DNA of 64,000 nt from Methanolinea sp. UBA277 (GCA_002499905.1 DANP01000014.1:20298-84297), one strand, 5' to 3'; numbered from the stretch's first letter, positions 26,000-35,229 are shown. Numbers and translations are program-made. The notes: generated by a model not told the origin, from the letters alone.

Positions 26000-27183
26000 C
26001 AGTCCGACTTCCTGACCAGTTCCCAGGCCATGGATTCGGCCATCCGGGCAATGATCCGCACAGGGAGCCCCGTCTCCCGGGCAATGGCGCTGGTATCATC
26101 GTACTCGGCTTTGAGTGAGAAGATCTTCCCGCGGAGGAGGCCGCACTTCACGTGCACCATCCGCTCTCTCCCCTGGATAGTCACCGGCACCTCCCGGACC
26201 GAGCGCTCAGCGGCAAACCGGTGCACCGCCTGGATGCAGCGGATCCCGAGAGTGCCCAGTTCTGTCGCCATGACGGAGGCCAGCCGCCCCCCGTATCCCT
26301 CCGGTGCAACGACCCGGATGAGGTGTCCGGGTCTCCCCTTCTTCATGGTGCAGGGAAAGGCACTGACATCATAGGCTCCCTCGTCCATTAGTCGTGAGAA
26401 GGTATAGGCGATGACTTCGGCGCTCACATCATCGACATTGGTCTCGAGGATGTCTACGGTGTCCGTCTCCATGGGTTCGGTACTCTCAGCCACCATGGCC
26501 CTGAGTACGTTCGGGACATCCTCCGGGTTCCGGGAACCGGCGCCATATCCGACAGTGAGCACCGAATACCGGAGATCCCGGATGTACGGAAGGGTTGAGA
26601 ATTCGGAGAGGAGGGCGGCCCCTGTGGGTGTACAGAGTTCACCGTCGGCTGCGGTGCCGAAAGATACGGCAAGTCCCGATTCCCGGAGGATCGCAAGGGT
26701 GGCCGGAGCAGGAACCGGGTAGGTCCCATGGGAACAGGAGATAGATCCTCCACCGAGAGAAACCGGGAGAACAACGCAGCCGTCCGGTGCAAGGGAACCA
26801 AATGCGGTGCAGGCCCCGACTACATCGGCGACGGCATCATCCGCCCCGACCTCATGGAAGTGAGCAGGTTCTCCGTGGATTTCCCGCTCTGCCCGTTCGA
26901 TTCGTTCAAAAACCCGGATGGCCATGGCAATTGTCTCTTCCGGGGCACAGGCACCGTTTACCCGGTTGATGACCTCATCGAATGTCCTCCGGACAGGCCG
27001 GGCACGGGTCTTCAGGGAGAGGGCTCGGATTCCGGACCGGTCCACCAGGGTGATCTCAGGCTCACCTACCACGGAGGCCATTGCCGTCACCACGGCCTCC
27101 CGGTCTGCACCAAGATGCAGGAGAGCGGCGGTTACCATATCCCCGGCAGCGCCACGGAAGGGATCGAAGACGAGCAGGCGCAT
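25999..27183 (-). CDS. larC: LarC-type nickel insertion protein
   Basis: A 394-residue LarC protein, which inserts nickel into the pincer cofactor of lactate racemase-like enzymes in a CTP-dependent reaction. Recognisable are the N-terminal FDPFRGAAGDMVTAALLHLGAD, the HFHEVGADDAVADVVG block, GTYPVPAPATLAIL, and ETNVDDVSAEVIAYTFSRL. It is a single uninterrupted frame, unlike the frameshifted larC of Lactobacillus. LarA, LarB and LarE are not in the window. The gene is divergent from CDC48. Confidence 0.9.
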   Translation of the reverse strand: MRLLVFDPFRGAAGDMVTAALLHLGADREAVVTAMASVVGEPEITLVDRSGIRALSLKTRARPVRRTFDEVINRVNGACAPEETIAMAIRVFERIERAEREIHGEPAHFHEVGADDAVADVVGACTAFGSLAPDGCVVLPVSLGGGSISCSHGTYPVPAPATLAILRESGLAVSFGTAADGELCTPTGAALLSEFSTLPYIRDLRYSVLTVGYGAGSRNPEDVPNVLRAMVAESTEPMETDTVDILETNVDDVSAEVIAYTFSRLMDEGAYDVSAFPCTMKKGRPGHLIRVVAPEGYGGRLASVMATELGTLGIRCIQAVHRFAAERSVREVPVTIQGRERMVHVKCGLLRGKIFSLKAEYDDTSAIARETGLPVRIIARMAESMAWELVRKSD

Positions 27184-27195
27184 AAATCAACAGTA

Positions 27196-27216
27196 CTTAT
27201 AAATCCCTGTGTATAT
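27196..27216. promoter_or_regulatory. Divergent TATA boxes between larC and CDC48
   Basis: CTTATAAAT (27196-27204) is placed to start transcription near 27225, which makes the ATG at 27230 the likely CDS start of the CDC48 gene and excludes the GTG/ATG at 27209 and 27215. On the other strand ATATAC (complement of 27211-27216) fits a nearly leaderless start for larC. The two promoters interleave, so their activities may compete. Confidence 0.55.
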
Positions 27217-27229
27217 GACTTTTAAGGTG

Positions 27230-29650
27230 ATGCCCGAGATTTTTTTGAAGGTTGATAGCGCGTATCCCGGGGACCAGGGTGGTGGAAAGGCCCGGCTCGA
27301 CCCTGAAACCATGCTGTACCTGAAAATATCTCCCGGCGATATCGTTGCAGTGGAAGGGAAACGGCGGACAGTCGCCAAGGTCTGGCGGTCGCTGGTAGAG
27401 GACTGGAACCAGAACAAGGCCAGGATTGACAATTTCACCAGGACCAATGCCGGCGTGAGCATTGGAGACACGGTCCGGATCACCCCCATCAGGGATGAGA
27501 TCGAAGCAAAACGGGTTGTTCTCGCCCCTCCCGAGGATCTGCCCCGGAACATTCCGGTCAGCAACAACCCCAACGTCCTGAACGCCCTGATCGATTTTCC
27601 TGTCATCAAGAACGATTCGGTACCCATCATGATCGGGCTGCCGTTTCTCCAGCCCCAGATCGTGTCCTACAAGGTTGTCGAGATCGAGCCGGAGCAGGCC
27701 GTCATCATCACCAAGAATACCGAGATAGAATTCAGCGAGAAACCGGCCGCGGGTTTTGAGGGGCTGAAACGGATCTCCTACGAGGATATTGGCGGGCTGA
27801 AGGATGAGCTCCAGCGAGTGCGGGAGATGATCGAGCTCCCGATGCGCCATCCGGAGCTTTTCCAGAAGCTGGGGATCGAACCCCCGAAAGGGGTTCTCCT
27901 GTACGGCCCGCCGGGAACAGGGAAGACCCTGATTGCCAAGGCGGTGGCGAGCGAGAGCGGGGCACATTTCATCTCCATTGCCGGCCCGGAAGTTATCTCG
28001 AAGTACTACGGGGAGAGCGAGCAGAAGCTCAGGGAGATCTTTGAAGAGGCGGAGCAGAACGCCCCTTCCATCATCTTCATCGATGAGCTGGATTCCATCA
28101 CTCCGCGGAGGGAGGAGGTGACCGGCGAGGTGGAACGCCGGGTGGTCGCCCAGCTCCTCACCATGATGGACGGGCTCGAGGAGCGGGGGCAGGTGGTCGT
28201 GATCGGAGCCACCAACCGGGTCGATGCCATCGATCCCGCACTCCGTCGTCCGGGACGCTTCGACCGCGAGATCGAGATCGGGGTCCCGAGCGAACCGGAC
28301 CGGATCGAGATCATGAAGATCCATACCCGCGGAATGCCGCTGGCCGGGGATGTGAGCCTTGAGGGGCTTGGACAGCGGACCCACGGGTTTGTAGGGGCCG
28401 ATCTTGCCGCCCTTGCCCGGGAGGCGGCCATCCGTGCCCTCCGGCGCTACCTTCCTGAGATCAATCTCGATGTCGATGAGATTGCGCAGGAGATCCTCGA
28501 CCGGATGGAGGTCAACGCAGGGGACTTCCGGTCTGCCCTCAGGGATGTCAGCCCGAGCGCCATGCGGGAGGTGATGCTGGAAGTCACCCATGTCACCTGG
28601 AACGATGTCGGGGGACTCGAGGAGGCAAAGCAGGAGATCCGCGAGGCCGTGGAATTACCGCTGACCGAACGGGCACGCTTCGATGAGCTCGGCATCAACC
28701 CGCCGCGGGGGGTTCTCCTGTTCGGTCCTCCGGGAACCGGAAAAACACTGATCGCGAAGGCGGTTGCCAACGAGAGCGGGGCCAATTTCATTGCCATCAG
28801 GGGACCCCAGCTCCTCTCCAAGTGGGTGGGGGAGAGCGAACGGGCGGTCAGGGAGATTTTCAAGAAGGCCCGCCAGGTCGCCCCGTCTATCATCTTCTTC
28901 GATGAGCTCGATGCCCTGGCCCCTGCCCGCGGTTCCGAACTCGGCTCGCACGTGATGGAGACGGTGCTGAACCAGATCCTGACCGAGATTGACGGTCTCG
29001 AAGAGCTGAAGGATGTGGTGGTCATGGGTGCCACCAACCAGCCCACGCTCGTTGATCCCGCCCTGCTCCGGGCGGGACGGTTCGACCGCCTCGTCTACAT
29101 CGGAGAGCCGGATCGGGAGGGGAGAAAAAAGATCTTCTCCATTCATTTGCGGTACACCCCCGTTGAGGGTTCCAGGCTCGAGGTGCTGGTTGATCATACC
29201 CAACAGTATGATGAGACCGCTCTCGATGCCATCCTCGAACACCTCGGGACTTCCCGGGAGTTTACCCTCGAAGAAGCCATTGCTGCCGCCGGAGAGGTCG
29301 TCCCTGAGAAGGAGGGGAAACTCAACCGGGGGCAGCGGAGAAAGTTCCTGGTGGACCACATGGCAGAACGGGCCCTCTCCCTCCGTGATGAACCCCGGGA
29401 TGCCGTCATATCGGCGATTGCAGAGCGGACCGACGGCTATGTCGGGGCAGATCTCGAAGGTCTCTGCCGCGAGGCAGGGATCTTTGCCATGCGGGAAAAG
29501 GTGACAACAGTCACCATCCGGCACTTCGAGCAGAGCCTTGACAAGGTGCATCCCACCATGAATGAACGGCTGCGTGAGTTCTATTCCCGGATACAGCAGC
29601 ATTTCAAGGGAGGGCTTCCGCGCGAGGTGCAACCTCCGGAGTACCAGTAA
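27230..29650 (+). CDS. CDC48/VAT family AAA+ ATPase
   Basis: An 806-residue unfoldase with an N-terminal VAT-N/double-psi-barrel part (residues 1 to about 180) and two AAA domains. D1 has GPPGTGKT, IIFIDELDSI and a GATNRVDAIDPALRRPGRFD region; D2 has GPPGTGKT, IIFFDELDAL and GATNQPTLVDPALLRAGRFD. The hexamer extracts and unfolds proteins, often delivering them to the proteasome. D2 carries an insertion of about 40 residues after the AAA core (around the DHTQQYDETALDAILEHLG region), as seen in several Methanomicrobiales. The start was chosen from TATA box position. Confidence 0.94.
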   Translation: MPEIFLKVDSAYPGDQGGGKARLDPETMLYLKISPGDIVAVEGKRRTVAKVWRSLVEDWNQNKARIDNFTRTNAGVSIGDTVRITPIRDEIEAKRVVLAPPEDLPRNIPVSNNPNVLNALIDFPVIKNDSVPIMIGLPFLQPQIVSYKVVEIEPEQAVIITKNTEIEFSEKPAAGFEGLKRISYEDIGGLKDELQRVREMIELPMRHPELFQKLGIEPPKGVLLYGPPGTGKTLIAKAVASESGAHFISIAGPEVISKYYGESEQKLREIFEEAEQNAPSIIFIDELDSITPRREEVTGEVERRVVAQLLTMMDGLEERGQVVVIGATNRVDAIDPALRRPGRFDREIEIGVPSEPDRIEIMKIHTRGMPLAGDVSLEGLGQRTHGFVGADLAALAREAAIRALRRYLPEINLDVDEIAQEILDRMEVNAGDFRSALRDVSPSAMREVMLEVTHVTWNDVGGLEEAKQEIREAVELPLTERARFDELGINPPRGVLLFGPPGTGKTLIAKAVANESGANFIAIRGPQLLSKWVGESERAVREIFKKARQVAPSIIFFDELDALAPARGSELGSHVMETVLNQILTEIDGLEELKDVVVMGATNQPTLVDPALLRAGRFDRLVYIGEPDREGRKKIFSIHLRYTPVEGSRLEVLVDHTQQYDETALDAILEHLGTSREFTLEEAIAAAGEVVPEKEGKLNRGQRRKFLVDHMAERALSLRDEPRDAVISAIAERTDGYVGADLEGLCREAGIFAMREKVTTVTIRHFEQSLDKVHPTMNERLREFYSRIQQHFKGGLPREVQPPEYQ

Positions 29651-29735
29651 TCTTCTTTTTTCGCAACAGAAAAATACCAAGATGGACCAGTTCTATACAC
29701 TATTGTAGAGGTTATAGCAGCCAGGGAGCCTGCAG

Positions 29736-31274
29736 ATGCCGAATATCACCACATTTCTTGACAATAAGGCGCTGATCAGGGATCGGCCTGCGCTGATTGC
29801 ACCATCGCGCGGGATACGCTACTCATACCGGGAGCTCCTGGATGAAGTGAACCGCTCAGCCATGAGCCTGATGGAGCTTGGAGTCGGGAAAGGAGACCGG
29901 GTCTGTATCTATCTCGACAGTATTCCCGCCTACCTTATCAGCTACTTCGCTATCTGGAGGATCGGGGCCGTGGCAGTCCCGGCCAATATCGCATACCACG
30001 AGGATGAACTCCTCCATATGCTGACCGATGCCGGAGCCCGGGGGCTGATCCATGGGAGCGATGGTGCCGGAGTGGTGAATGCGGTCAGGGATCCGGCACC
30101 CGGACTGGCAGCCGTACTCAATGTTGATGAGGTCAGGCAGCCGGTCACTGCGAACACCGATACATTCCATGCCGTCAACTGCCGGTACGACGATCTCTGC
30201 CAGCTCCAGTATACCGCAGGGACAACCGGGCGTCCCAAGGGTGCGATGCTCACCCACGGGAACTGGATCGCTGCACTGGAGACTGAGCGCGAGGTACTCT
30301 CGCTGACACCCGGCGACCGGTACCTGGGAATCTATCCCATGGGACACGTCGGTGTGAGCTGGGGGCTTTCCGTCCTTCGGGCCGGTGGAACGTATGTCAC
30401 CATAGAGCGGTTCTCCTTTCAGGAGTACCTGGAATGGTGCCGGGAATACCGGATCACCGTGCTCTCGGGCATGCCGCCGGTGATCCACTCGCTCTGCAGC
30501 GCTCCGGCCGGAACAGAGGAAGATCTGTCTTCCGTCCGTGTTATCATCAGCGGTGGAGGGCAGCTCCTCCCCACTATCTGGGAGGCCTTTGATCGGCGGT
30601 ATGGGATCCCGGTGGCAAATGCGTACGGCCTTTCGGAGACGGTTGTTGTCGGCACCGGAACCGTCACCCTGCCCGGGGTGCCCGGCCTCCGGGGGAACTT
30701 CCGGAGTGTCGGGGTCCCGGTCGGGTACTCGGAGGTGAAGATCGTGGACCCGGCTGACCCGGCCATCACCCTGCCGCCCGGAGAAGACGGCGAGGTTGCA
30801 CTCCGTGGGCCTTCAGTTGCACAGGGTTACTGGGGGATGCCCGGCCCGACGGCCGAATCGTTCCTCCCGGATGGATGGTTCCTCTCCGGAGATATCGGGC
30901 ACCTGGATACCGGGGGGATCCTGTATATCACCGATCGGAAAAAGGACATGATCATCATGTCCGGCTGGAAGATCTATCCCACCGAGGTGGAGAATGTAAT
31001 CCTTGCCCATCCGGCGGTCCGCGACGCGGCGGTCTTCGGATGTCCTGATGAACGCAGAGGTGAGATACCGGTCGCGGCCGTGGTTCCGGAGGAAGGGGCA
31101 TCTCTCTCTGGAGCAGACCTTATCGCATTCTGCCGGGAGCGGTTGGCCGGCTACAAAGTGCCGAGAGCGGTGATACCAGTGGATTCACTGCCGCGTGCCC
31201 ATGGCTGGAAGCTCCTGAGGAGGAAACTCCGTGAGGATTATGCAGAAATCATTTCCGGCCAAACCTTATCATGA
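29736..31274 (+). CDS. AMP-forming acyl-CoA synthetase
   Basis: A 512-residue ANL-superfamily ligase. Motifs in order: the phosphate loop YTAGTTGRPKGAMLTH near residue 165, NAYGLSETVVVG near 288, the SGDIGHLD region near 392, KDMIIMSGWKIYPTEVE, and a C-terminal PRAHGWKLLRRKLR, where the catalytic Lys is kept but the usual preceding Gly is Trp. The enzyme activates a carboxylic acid to its CoA thioester via an adenylate; chain length cannot be told. GGGAG lies eight bases before the ATG and TATA (CTATAC) 40 bases upstream. The KaiC-like gene follows after 39 bases. Confidence 0.88.
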   Translation: MPNITTFLDNKALIRDRPALIAPSRGIRYSYRELLDEVNRSAMSLMELGVGKGDRVCIYLDSIPAYLISYFAIWRIGAVAVPANIAYHEDELLHMLTDAGARGLIHGSDGAGVVNAVRDPAPGLAAVLNVDEVRQPVTANTDTFHAVNCRYDDLCQLQYTAGTTGRPKGAMLTHGNWIAALETEREVLSLTPGDRYLGIYPMGHVGVSWGLSVLRAGGTYVTIERFSFQEYLEWCREYRITVLSGMPPVIHSLCSAPAGTEEDLSSVRVIISGGGQLLPTIWEAFDRRYGIPVANAYGLSETVVVGTGTVTLPGVPGLRGNFRSVGVPVGYSEVKIVDPADPAITLPPGEDGEVALRGPSVAQGYWGMPGPTAESFLPDGWFLSGDIGHLDTGGILYITDRKKDMIIMSGWKIYPTEVENVILAHPAVRDAAVFGCPDERRGEIPVAAVVPEEGASLSGADLIAFCRERLAGYKVPRAVIPVDSLPRAHGWKLLRRKLREDYAEIISGQTLS

Positions 31275-31313
31275 AGAATTCAGTATACTACTCTGAGGGG
31301 GGGCAGTTGAAGC

Positions 31314-31898
31314 GTGGCGACAAATAACAAGAGGGCTACCGGTGTCCTTGGTCTCGACCCTGTACTAGGCGGTGGCTTTCCCCGTGGAACAACCATCCTC
31401 ATAATGGGCTCGCCTCTGACTGGAATCGATTTGATGGCCCGACAGTTCTGGAAAATGGAGGAGGAGGGCGGCACCTACCTGATGATCGATGGCGAGATCG
31501 AGGAAGGGATGAAGGATGCACGGGCGCTCTTTCCTGACCAGCTCCCCCCGCTCTATACCGGCCAGCGGATAGTGATCGATTCCCTCTCATCGATCATCCT
31601 GCACCACGGTATCGAGGCGGGACTCTCCTGCCTGTCCACAGCCAGAACCGAAGCGATGAGAACCGATGCGAACATCATGTTCATCTTCTACACCAACATC
31701 CATCCGCCGCAGGAAGAGATTCGTGTCCTCAGGATGGCCGATGTGGTCATCGAATTAAAAGAGGTTACCTTCGTTACTGAAATCGAGCGCCAGCTGGCCG
31801 TTCATAAGGTGAAGAACAACCAGGTCCCAAAACGGCTGATCCCTTTCAATATTACCGAGAAGGGAATCGAGCTCTCGACCACTTCCCGTGTCGTGTAG
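31314..31898 (+). CDS. KaiC/RAD55-like protein with altered Walker A
   Basis: A 194-residue RecA-superfamily protein from a GTG start. The opening TGVLGLDPVLGGGFPRGTTILI is typical of KaiC-like proteins, but the P-loop reads MGSPLTGIDLMARQF, with Ile in place of the essential Lys. The Walker B strand RIVIDSLSSII is kept. It probably binds nucleotide weakly or not at all and may act as a regulatory partner of an active paralogue, as happens in methanogen signalling. That is inference. It follows the acyl-CoA synthetase on the same strand and may share its transcript. Confidence 0.75.
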   Translation: MATNNKRATGVLGLDPVLGGGFPRGTTILIMGSPLTGIDLMARQFWKMEEEGGTYLMIDGEIEEGMKDARALFPDQLPPLYTGQRIVIDSLSSIILHHGIEAGLSCLSTARTEAMRTDANIMFIFYTNIHPPQEEIRVLRMADVVIELKEVTFVTEIERQLAVHKVKNNQVPKRLIPFNITEKGIELSTTSRVV

Positions 31899-32175
31899 AC
31901 GCGGGGATATCTTCGTTTTTTGTTCATGTGAAGCGAACGCCGGTTAGAGCATCCGGGCATGAAGCCGGGCGGATTCCCGCTCTCATCGGAAAGGGAGTCT
32001 GAGTTTCGCCAATAAAATATGTGGAGTTACTGAGGTTCCTTCACCCTTCAGTATCTGCGGTCAGCATAGGAGAGAGTACAGTACCGGATCCCGTGGACCA
32101 TCACGGGCCGGGAGCCTGATAGGAACCCGGATGCTGCTGCTACCCTCTGACTTCCGTTCCCGGGTTGGGGGTGGT
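31899..32175. other. Intergenic region between two converging genes
   Basis: No gene is seen in these 277 bases. A T-rich CGTTTTTTGTT right after the KaiC-like stop is a plausible terminator. There are small inverted repeats, for example CCCGTG-gaccat-CACGGG near 32091-32108. No tRNA cloverleaf or C/D-box pattern could be made out. Confidence 0.5.
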
Positions 32176-33078
32176 TCAGAGATCCTTCCGGATGTGCCGG
32201 ACTGCTTCCACCATCCGGGAGAGCTTACCAAACGCAGATTCCCGGGAGAGCATCCGGAGACCGCAATCGGGATCGATCAGCAGCTGCTCCGGTGCAAAGA
32301 CGGTGAGTGCTCTCTCTATCCGCGTCCGGATGAGATCCATCTCCTCGACCTCTGGCCGGGAGGAGTCGACGCACCCGAACCCAATCATCTTTGCTCCGAG
32401 ATCCACTTCCCGGAACAGCGCCAGGTTCTCGGGTGACCGGGCGAACTCGGCATCAAGGATGTCGACCGGCATGGCGGCAAGGTCATCGATGACCTCGGAA
32501 AGGTTTCCGCATACGTGCAGGCAGACCGGAACAGACCGGTTCCCGGCCACCATGCGGAGTGCCTCGGTTGCAGTACCGATATCTGCAGCACCGGTGGAGA
32601 GGATAGGTTCGTCAATCTGGATAATTGAGACCCCTCCCTCCTCAAGGAGCACTGCTTCGCGGGCGAGCACCCGGGCGAGATCGAGAGCGAGCTCCCCCCT
32701 GCTCCGGTATGACGGTGTTGCAATATGGAGGGCGAAGGAGAGGGTGGTAGGTCCGGTGATGATTCCCTTGACCCGGGAAGCCCGGGAGAGTGCATACCGG
32801 GTATCGGCCACGGTGATTGGTCCGGCCGCGGGCGAGACCGGACCGATCACCTCACTCCCGCGAATACCGGGGATCAGCCCGGTGAACATACCGACCATGT
32901 CACCGCGGACCTGCCCGTCTGAGATGATATCGATGCCGGCGGCGACCTGGTCGGCGACCGCGGTCTTCACCGCTTCCCGGAACGGATCGATAAGTCCGGA
33001 GATTCCCCTGCCCTTCACCACCGGATAGCTTCCGACCACTGTCGTAGGGAGGACCGGTTCCGGGGGAATCCTGCTCAT
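32176..33078 (-). CDS. Core-type cobalamin-independent methionine synthase
   Basis: A 300-residue enzyme that corresponds only to the catalytic C-terminal barrel of MetE. Archaeal short forms (MesA-like) make methionine from homocysteine, using a methyl-corrinoid protein rather than a folate as donor. Visible are the TTVVGSYPVVKGRG start, GITGPTTLSFALH-like strand, QIDEPIL, the zinc-site segment CLHVCGNL and the C-terminal LIDPDCGLRML, which provides the last Cys ligand. It overlaps aspS by four bases (the aspS stop lies inside its start), so the two are likely co-transcribed. Confidence 0.88.
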   Translation of the reverse strand: MSRIPPEPVLPTTVVGSYPVVKGRGISGLIDPFREAVKTAVADQVAAGIDIISDGQVRGDMVGMFTGLIPGIRGSEVIGPVSPAAGPITVADTRYALSRASRVKGIITGPTTLSFALHIATPSYRSRGELALDLARVLAREAVLLEEGGVSIIQIDEPILSTGAADIGTATEALRMVAGNRSVPVCLHVCGNLSEVIDDLAAMPVDILDAEFARSPENLALFREVDLGAKMIGFGCVDSSRPEVEEMDLIRTRIERALTVFAPEQLLIDPDCGLRMLSRESAFGKLSRMVEAVRHIRKDL

Positions 33079-34367
33079 GGTGTCAGCCGGTGACGGTCTC
33101 TCGGGAAGAGGACCGCTTCCCTGATGTTTCCAAGCGAGAGCATGGTCATGATCAGGCGTTCGGCGCCAAGCCCCCAGCCGGCATGGGGGGGCATGCCGTA
33201 GCGGAAGGGCTCAAGGTAGAACTCAAAATTATCGGGGTTGAGTCCCTTGGCCTGGATCTGCCGGACGAGCAGGTCATGCTGGTGGACCCGCTGTGCCCCT
33301 GAAGAGAGCTCCATCCGGGGATGCATCAGGTCGAATGCCTTGCAGACCGTGGGATTGTCCTCGTAGGGCATGGCGTAGTAGGGCTTGATCTCGGTCGGCC
33401 AGTCGACGACAAAATAGTGCTCGCCCATCAGCTCGCCGATGGCCTTCTCGGCGGCAGTCCCGATATCGTCACCATATGTGATGGGATCACCGGTCGCCTC
33501 TGCCGCCATCCGGATGGCTTCGCTGTACGGGAGCCGGGGGAACGGGGCCTTCGGAACGGGGAGAGCCCCGATCTCGAGGGCCTCCAGCGCACTGCTGCAC
33601 CGTTCGTTTACATCCCGGTACACGGTCACGATCAGCTCTTCGAGGAGCTCCATCACTGCATGGTGGTCGGCAAAGGAGACCTCGACATCGATGGAGGTGG
33701 CCTCGTTCAGGTGCTTGGTGGTATTATGCTCTTCTGCCCGGAATATCGGCCCGATCTCAAAGACCTTCTCGAACCCGGCCCCCATCATCATCTGCTTGTA
33801 GAGCTGCGGGCTCTGGTTGAGAAAAGCCTCCTTCTCAAAATATGCGATGGGAAAGAGCTCGGTCCCTCCCTCTGTGGCGGCTGCCACAATCTTCGGGGTG
33901 GAGATGTTCACAAATCCGCGGGCATAGAGGAAATCGGAAACCGTCTGAAGAGCTACGCTCCTGACCTGGAAGACTGCCGCAACCCTCGGCCTGCGGGCAT
34001 CCAGGAACCGGGCATCGAGCCGGGTATCAAGCTCAGCGGGAACCTTCTCCACCACATCGAGCGGAAGCGGGCTCTCGCTCCTGCACACGACCTCAAATTC
34101 TTCAGGAACGAGCTCTCTGCCGCCAGGGGCCTTCCCGATGGCTTTGACCCTGCCCTTTACCCTGACCAGGGACTCGCGGGATGCGTCCCTGAGGGCAGAA
34201 AGCACCTGCTCCCCGACCTTTTTCTTCGGGACGGTCACCTGCAGTATCCCGGACCGGTCCCTGAGCAGAAAGAAGGTGAGACCCCCGAGATCCCGGACTT
34301 CATGAACCCAGCCCAGAACCTCAGCCGTTTCCGTTTCAGGTGTCACTTCCCGTATTGGAATCCGCAT
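33075..34367 (-). CDS. aspS: Aspartyl-tRNA synthetase (probably Asp/Asn non-discriminating)
   Basis: A 430-residue class II synthetase of the archaeal type. The N-terminal OB domain contains GWVHEVRDLGG; the His at residue 22 is where discriminating archaeal enzymes have Trp, so this one likely also charges tRNA-Asn, requiring an amidotransferase. Motif 2 is visible as FRAEEHNTTKHLNEATSIDVEVSF and motif 3 as GWGLGAERLIMTML near the C-terminus. No Asn-tRNA synthetase or Gat genes are in the window, so the specificity call is inferred from one residue. Confidence 0.93.
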   Translation of the reverse strand: MRIPIREVTPETETAEVLGWVHEVRDLGGLTFFLLRDRSGILQVTVPKKKVGEQVLSALRDASRESLVRVKGRVKAIGKAPGGRELVPEEFEVVCRSESPLPLDVVEKVPAELDTRLDARFLDARRPRVAAVFQVRSVALQTVSDFLYARGFVNISTPKIVAAATEGGTELFPIAYFEKEAFLNQSPQLYKQMMMGAGFEKVFEIGPIFRAEEHNTTKHLNEATSIDVEVSFADHHAVMELLEELIVTVYRDVNERCSSALEALEIGALPVPKAPFPRLPYSEAIRMAAEATGDPITYGDDIGTAAEKAIGELMGEHYFVVDWPTEIKPYYAMPYEDNPTVCKAFDLMHPRMELSSGAQRVHQHDLLVRQIQAKGLNPDNFEFYLEPFRYGMPPHAGWGLGAERLIMTMLSLGNIREAVLFPRDRHRLTP

Positions 34368-34453
34368 ATAAACCCTGTAGTTGTGGGGAGGGAGAGATAA
34401 TCTCTTTTTGCCTCCCGCGTCAGACCGGGAGAGGAGAACCAGAGTACCCGGGA

Positions 34454-35119
34454 TCAGGAGCGGGAGGCGAGACTCCGGATCCGGGGTTCCAGTCCCGGAA
34501 TACCGGAATCGATCAGATCCCAGATCAGCACCCAGTCAGGACCGAAATAGGGCAGGGTAAACCGCGATCGCATTGCCGCAAGCTGGTTCCACGGGATCCC
34601 GGGAGAGGCCCCTTTCTGTTCGGGAGAGATGCGGGTTGCACATTCCCCGATCACCTGGATCGAACAGACTGCTGCCCGTTTCAGGGTCTCATCCCGGGAG
34701 AATCCCTTGAAGTCGAGACTCTTTTTCCGCGAGATGAGGAAATCGCACTCAGCTGCCATCCGGGAGATGTAGACCCTGTCCCGGTTCTGCCGGGCATGCT
34801 CCTCGTCAATGTCTGCCGAGAGGTACTCCTCAAGCACCCTCTTCGTGACGAGGTCGACCGGGCGTCCGATGAGATCTTCGAGATATTCGGCGAGACCGAG
34901 AAAGTTGGTCCAGGTCTCTGCTCCCTGCTCGAACTCGACCTCGATGTCCACATCGCTGTCCGGACGCATGGTCCCCCGGGCAAATGATCCGAAGATGCCG
35001 ATCTTGCGGATCCCAAACAGCTTCCGCATAACAGGAAACCGGGCATTGAGGGCGATCATAACCTCTTCGCGGATATCGGCCCCGGTATCCGGAGCCCGAA
35101 CCTTCCCACCGTGTTCCAT
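34454..35119 (-). CDS. MNT nucleotidyltransferase fused to a degenerate HEPN (HepT-like) domain
   Basis: A 221-residue fusion of the two halves of a MntA/HepT toxin-antitoxin pair. Residues about 20-120 are a minimal nucleotidyltransferase with GSFARGTMRPDSDVDIEV, keeping the GSxARG and DxD residues. Residues about 125-215 are a HEPN/DUF86 domain: RAAVCSIQVIGECATRIS and then IPWNQLAAMRSRFTLPYFGPDW. The HEPN nuclease motif normally reads RNxxxHxYF; here it is RSRFTLPYF, with the catalytic His replaced by Leu. The start was set at the ATG preceded by GGGGTGAAGAG; a longer frame opens at 35203. It is probably not an active RNase toxin. Confidence 0.85.
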   Translation of the reverse strand: MEHGGKVRAPDTGADIREEVMIALNARFPVMRKLFGIRKIGIFGSFARGTMRPDSDVDIEVEFEQGAETWTNFLGLAEYLEDLIGRPVDLVTKRVLEEYLSADIDEEHARQNRDRVYISRMAAECDFLISRKKSLDFKGFSRDETLKRAAVCSIQVIGECATRISPEQKGASPGIPWNQLAAMRSRFTLPYFGPDWVLIWDLIDSGIPGLEPRIRSLASRS

Positions 35120-35229
35120 CCTCTCTTCACCCCGCAGGTATCGGGAACATATTGGCACTGCCTCCTCTTTAATGGGTTTATTTCGAGTCTCCCCAACATT
35201 CATATGGGTGGATGCTCTACTCCTCCCTC

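Noticed and set aside
31930..32130. Possible structured RNA between the KaiC-like and methionine synthase genes
   Set aside because: Only short separate hairpins can be drawn; no tRNA, C/D box or riboswitch pattern.
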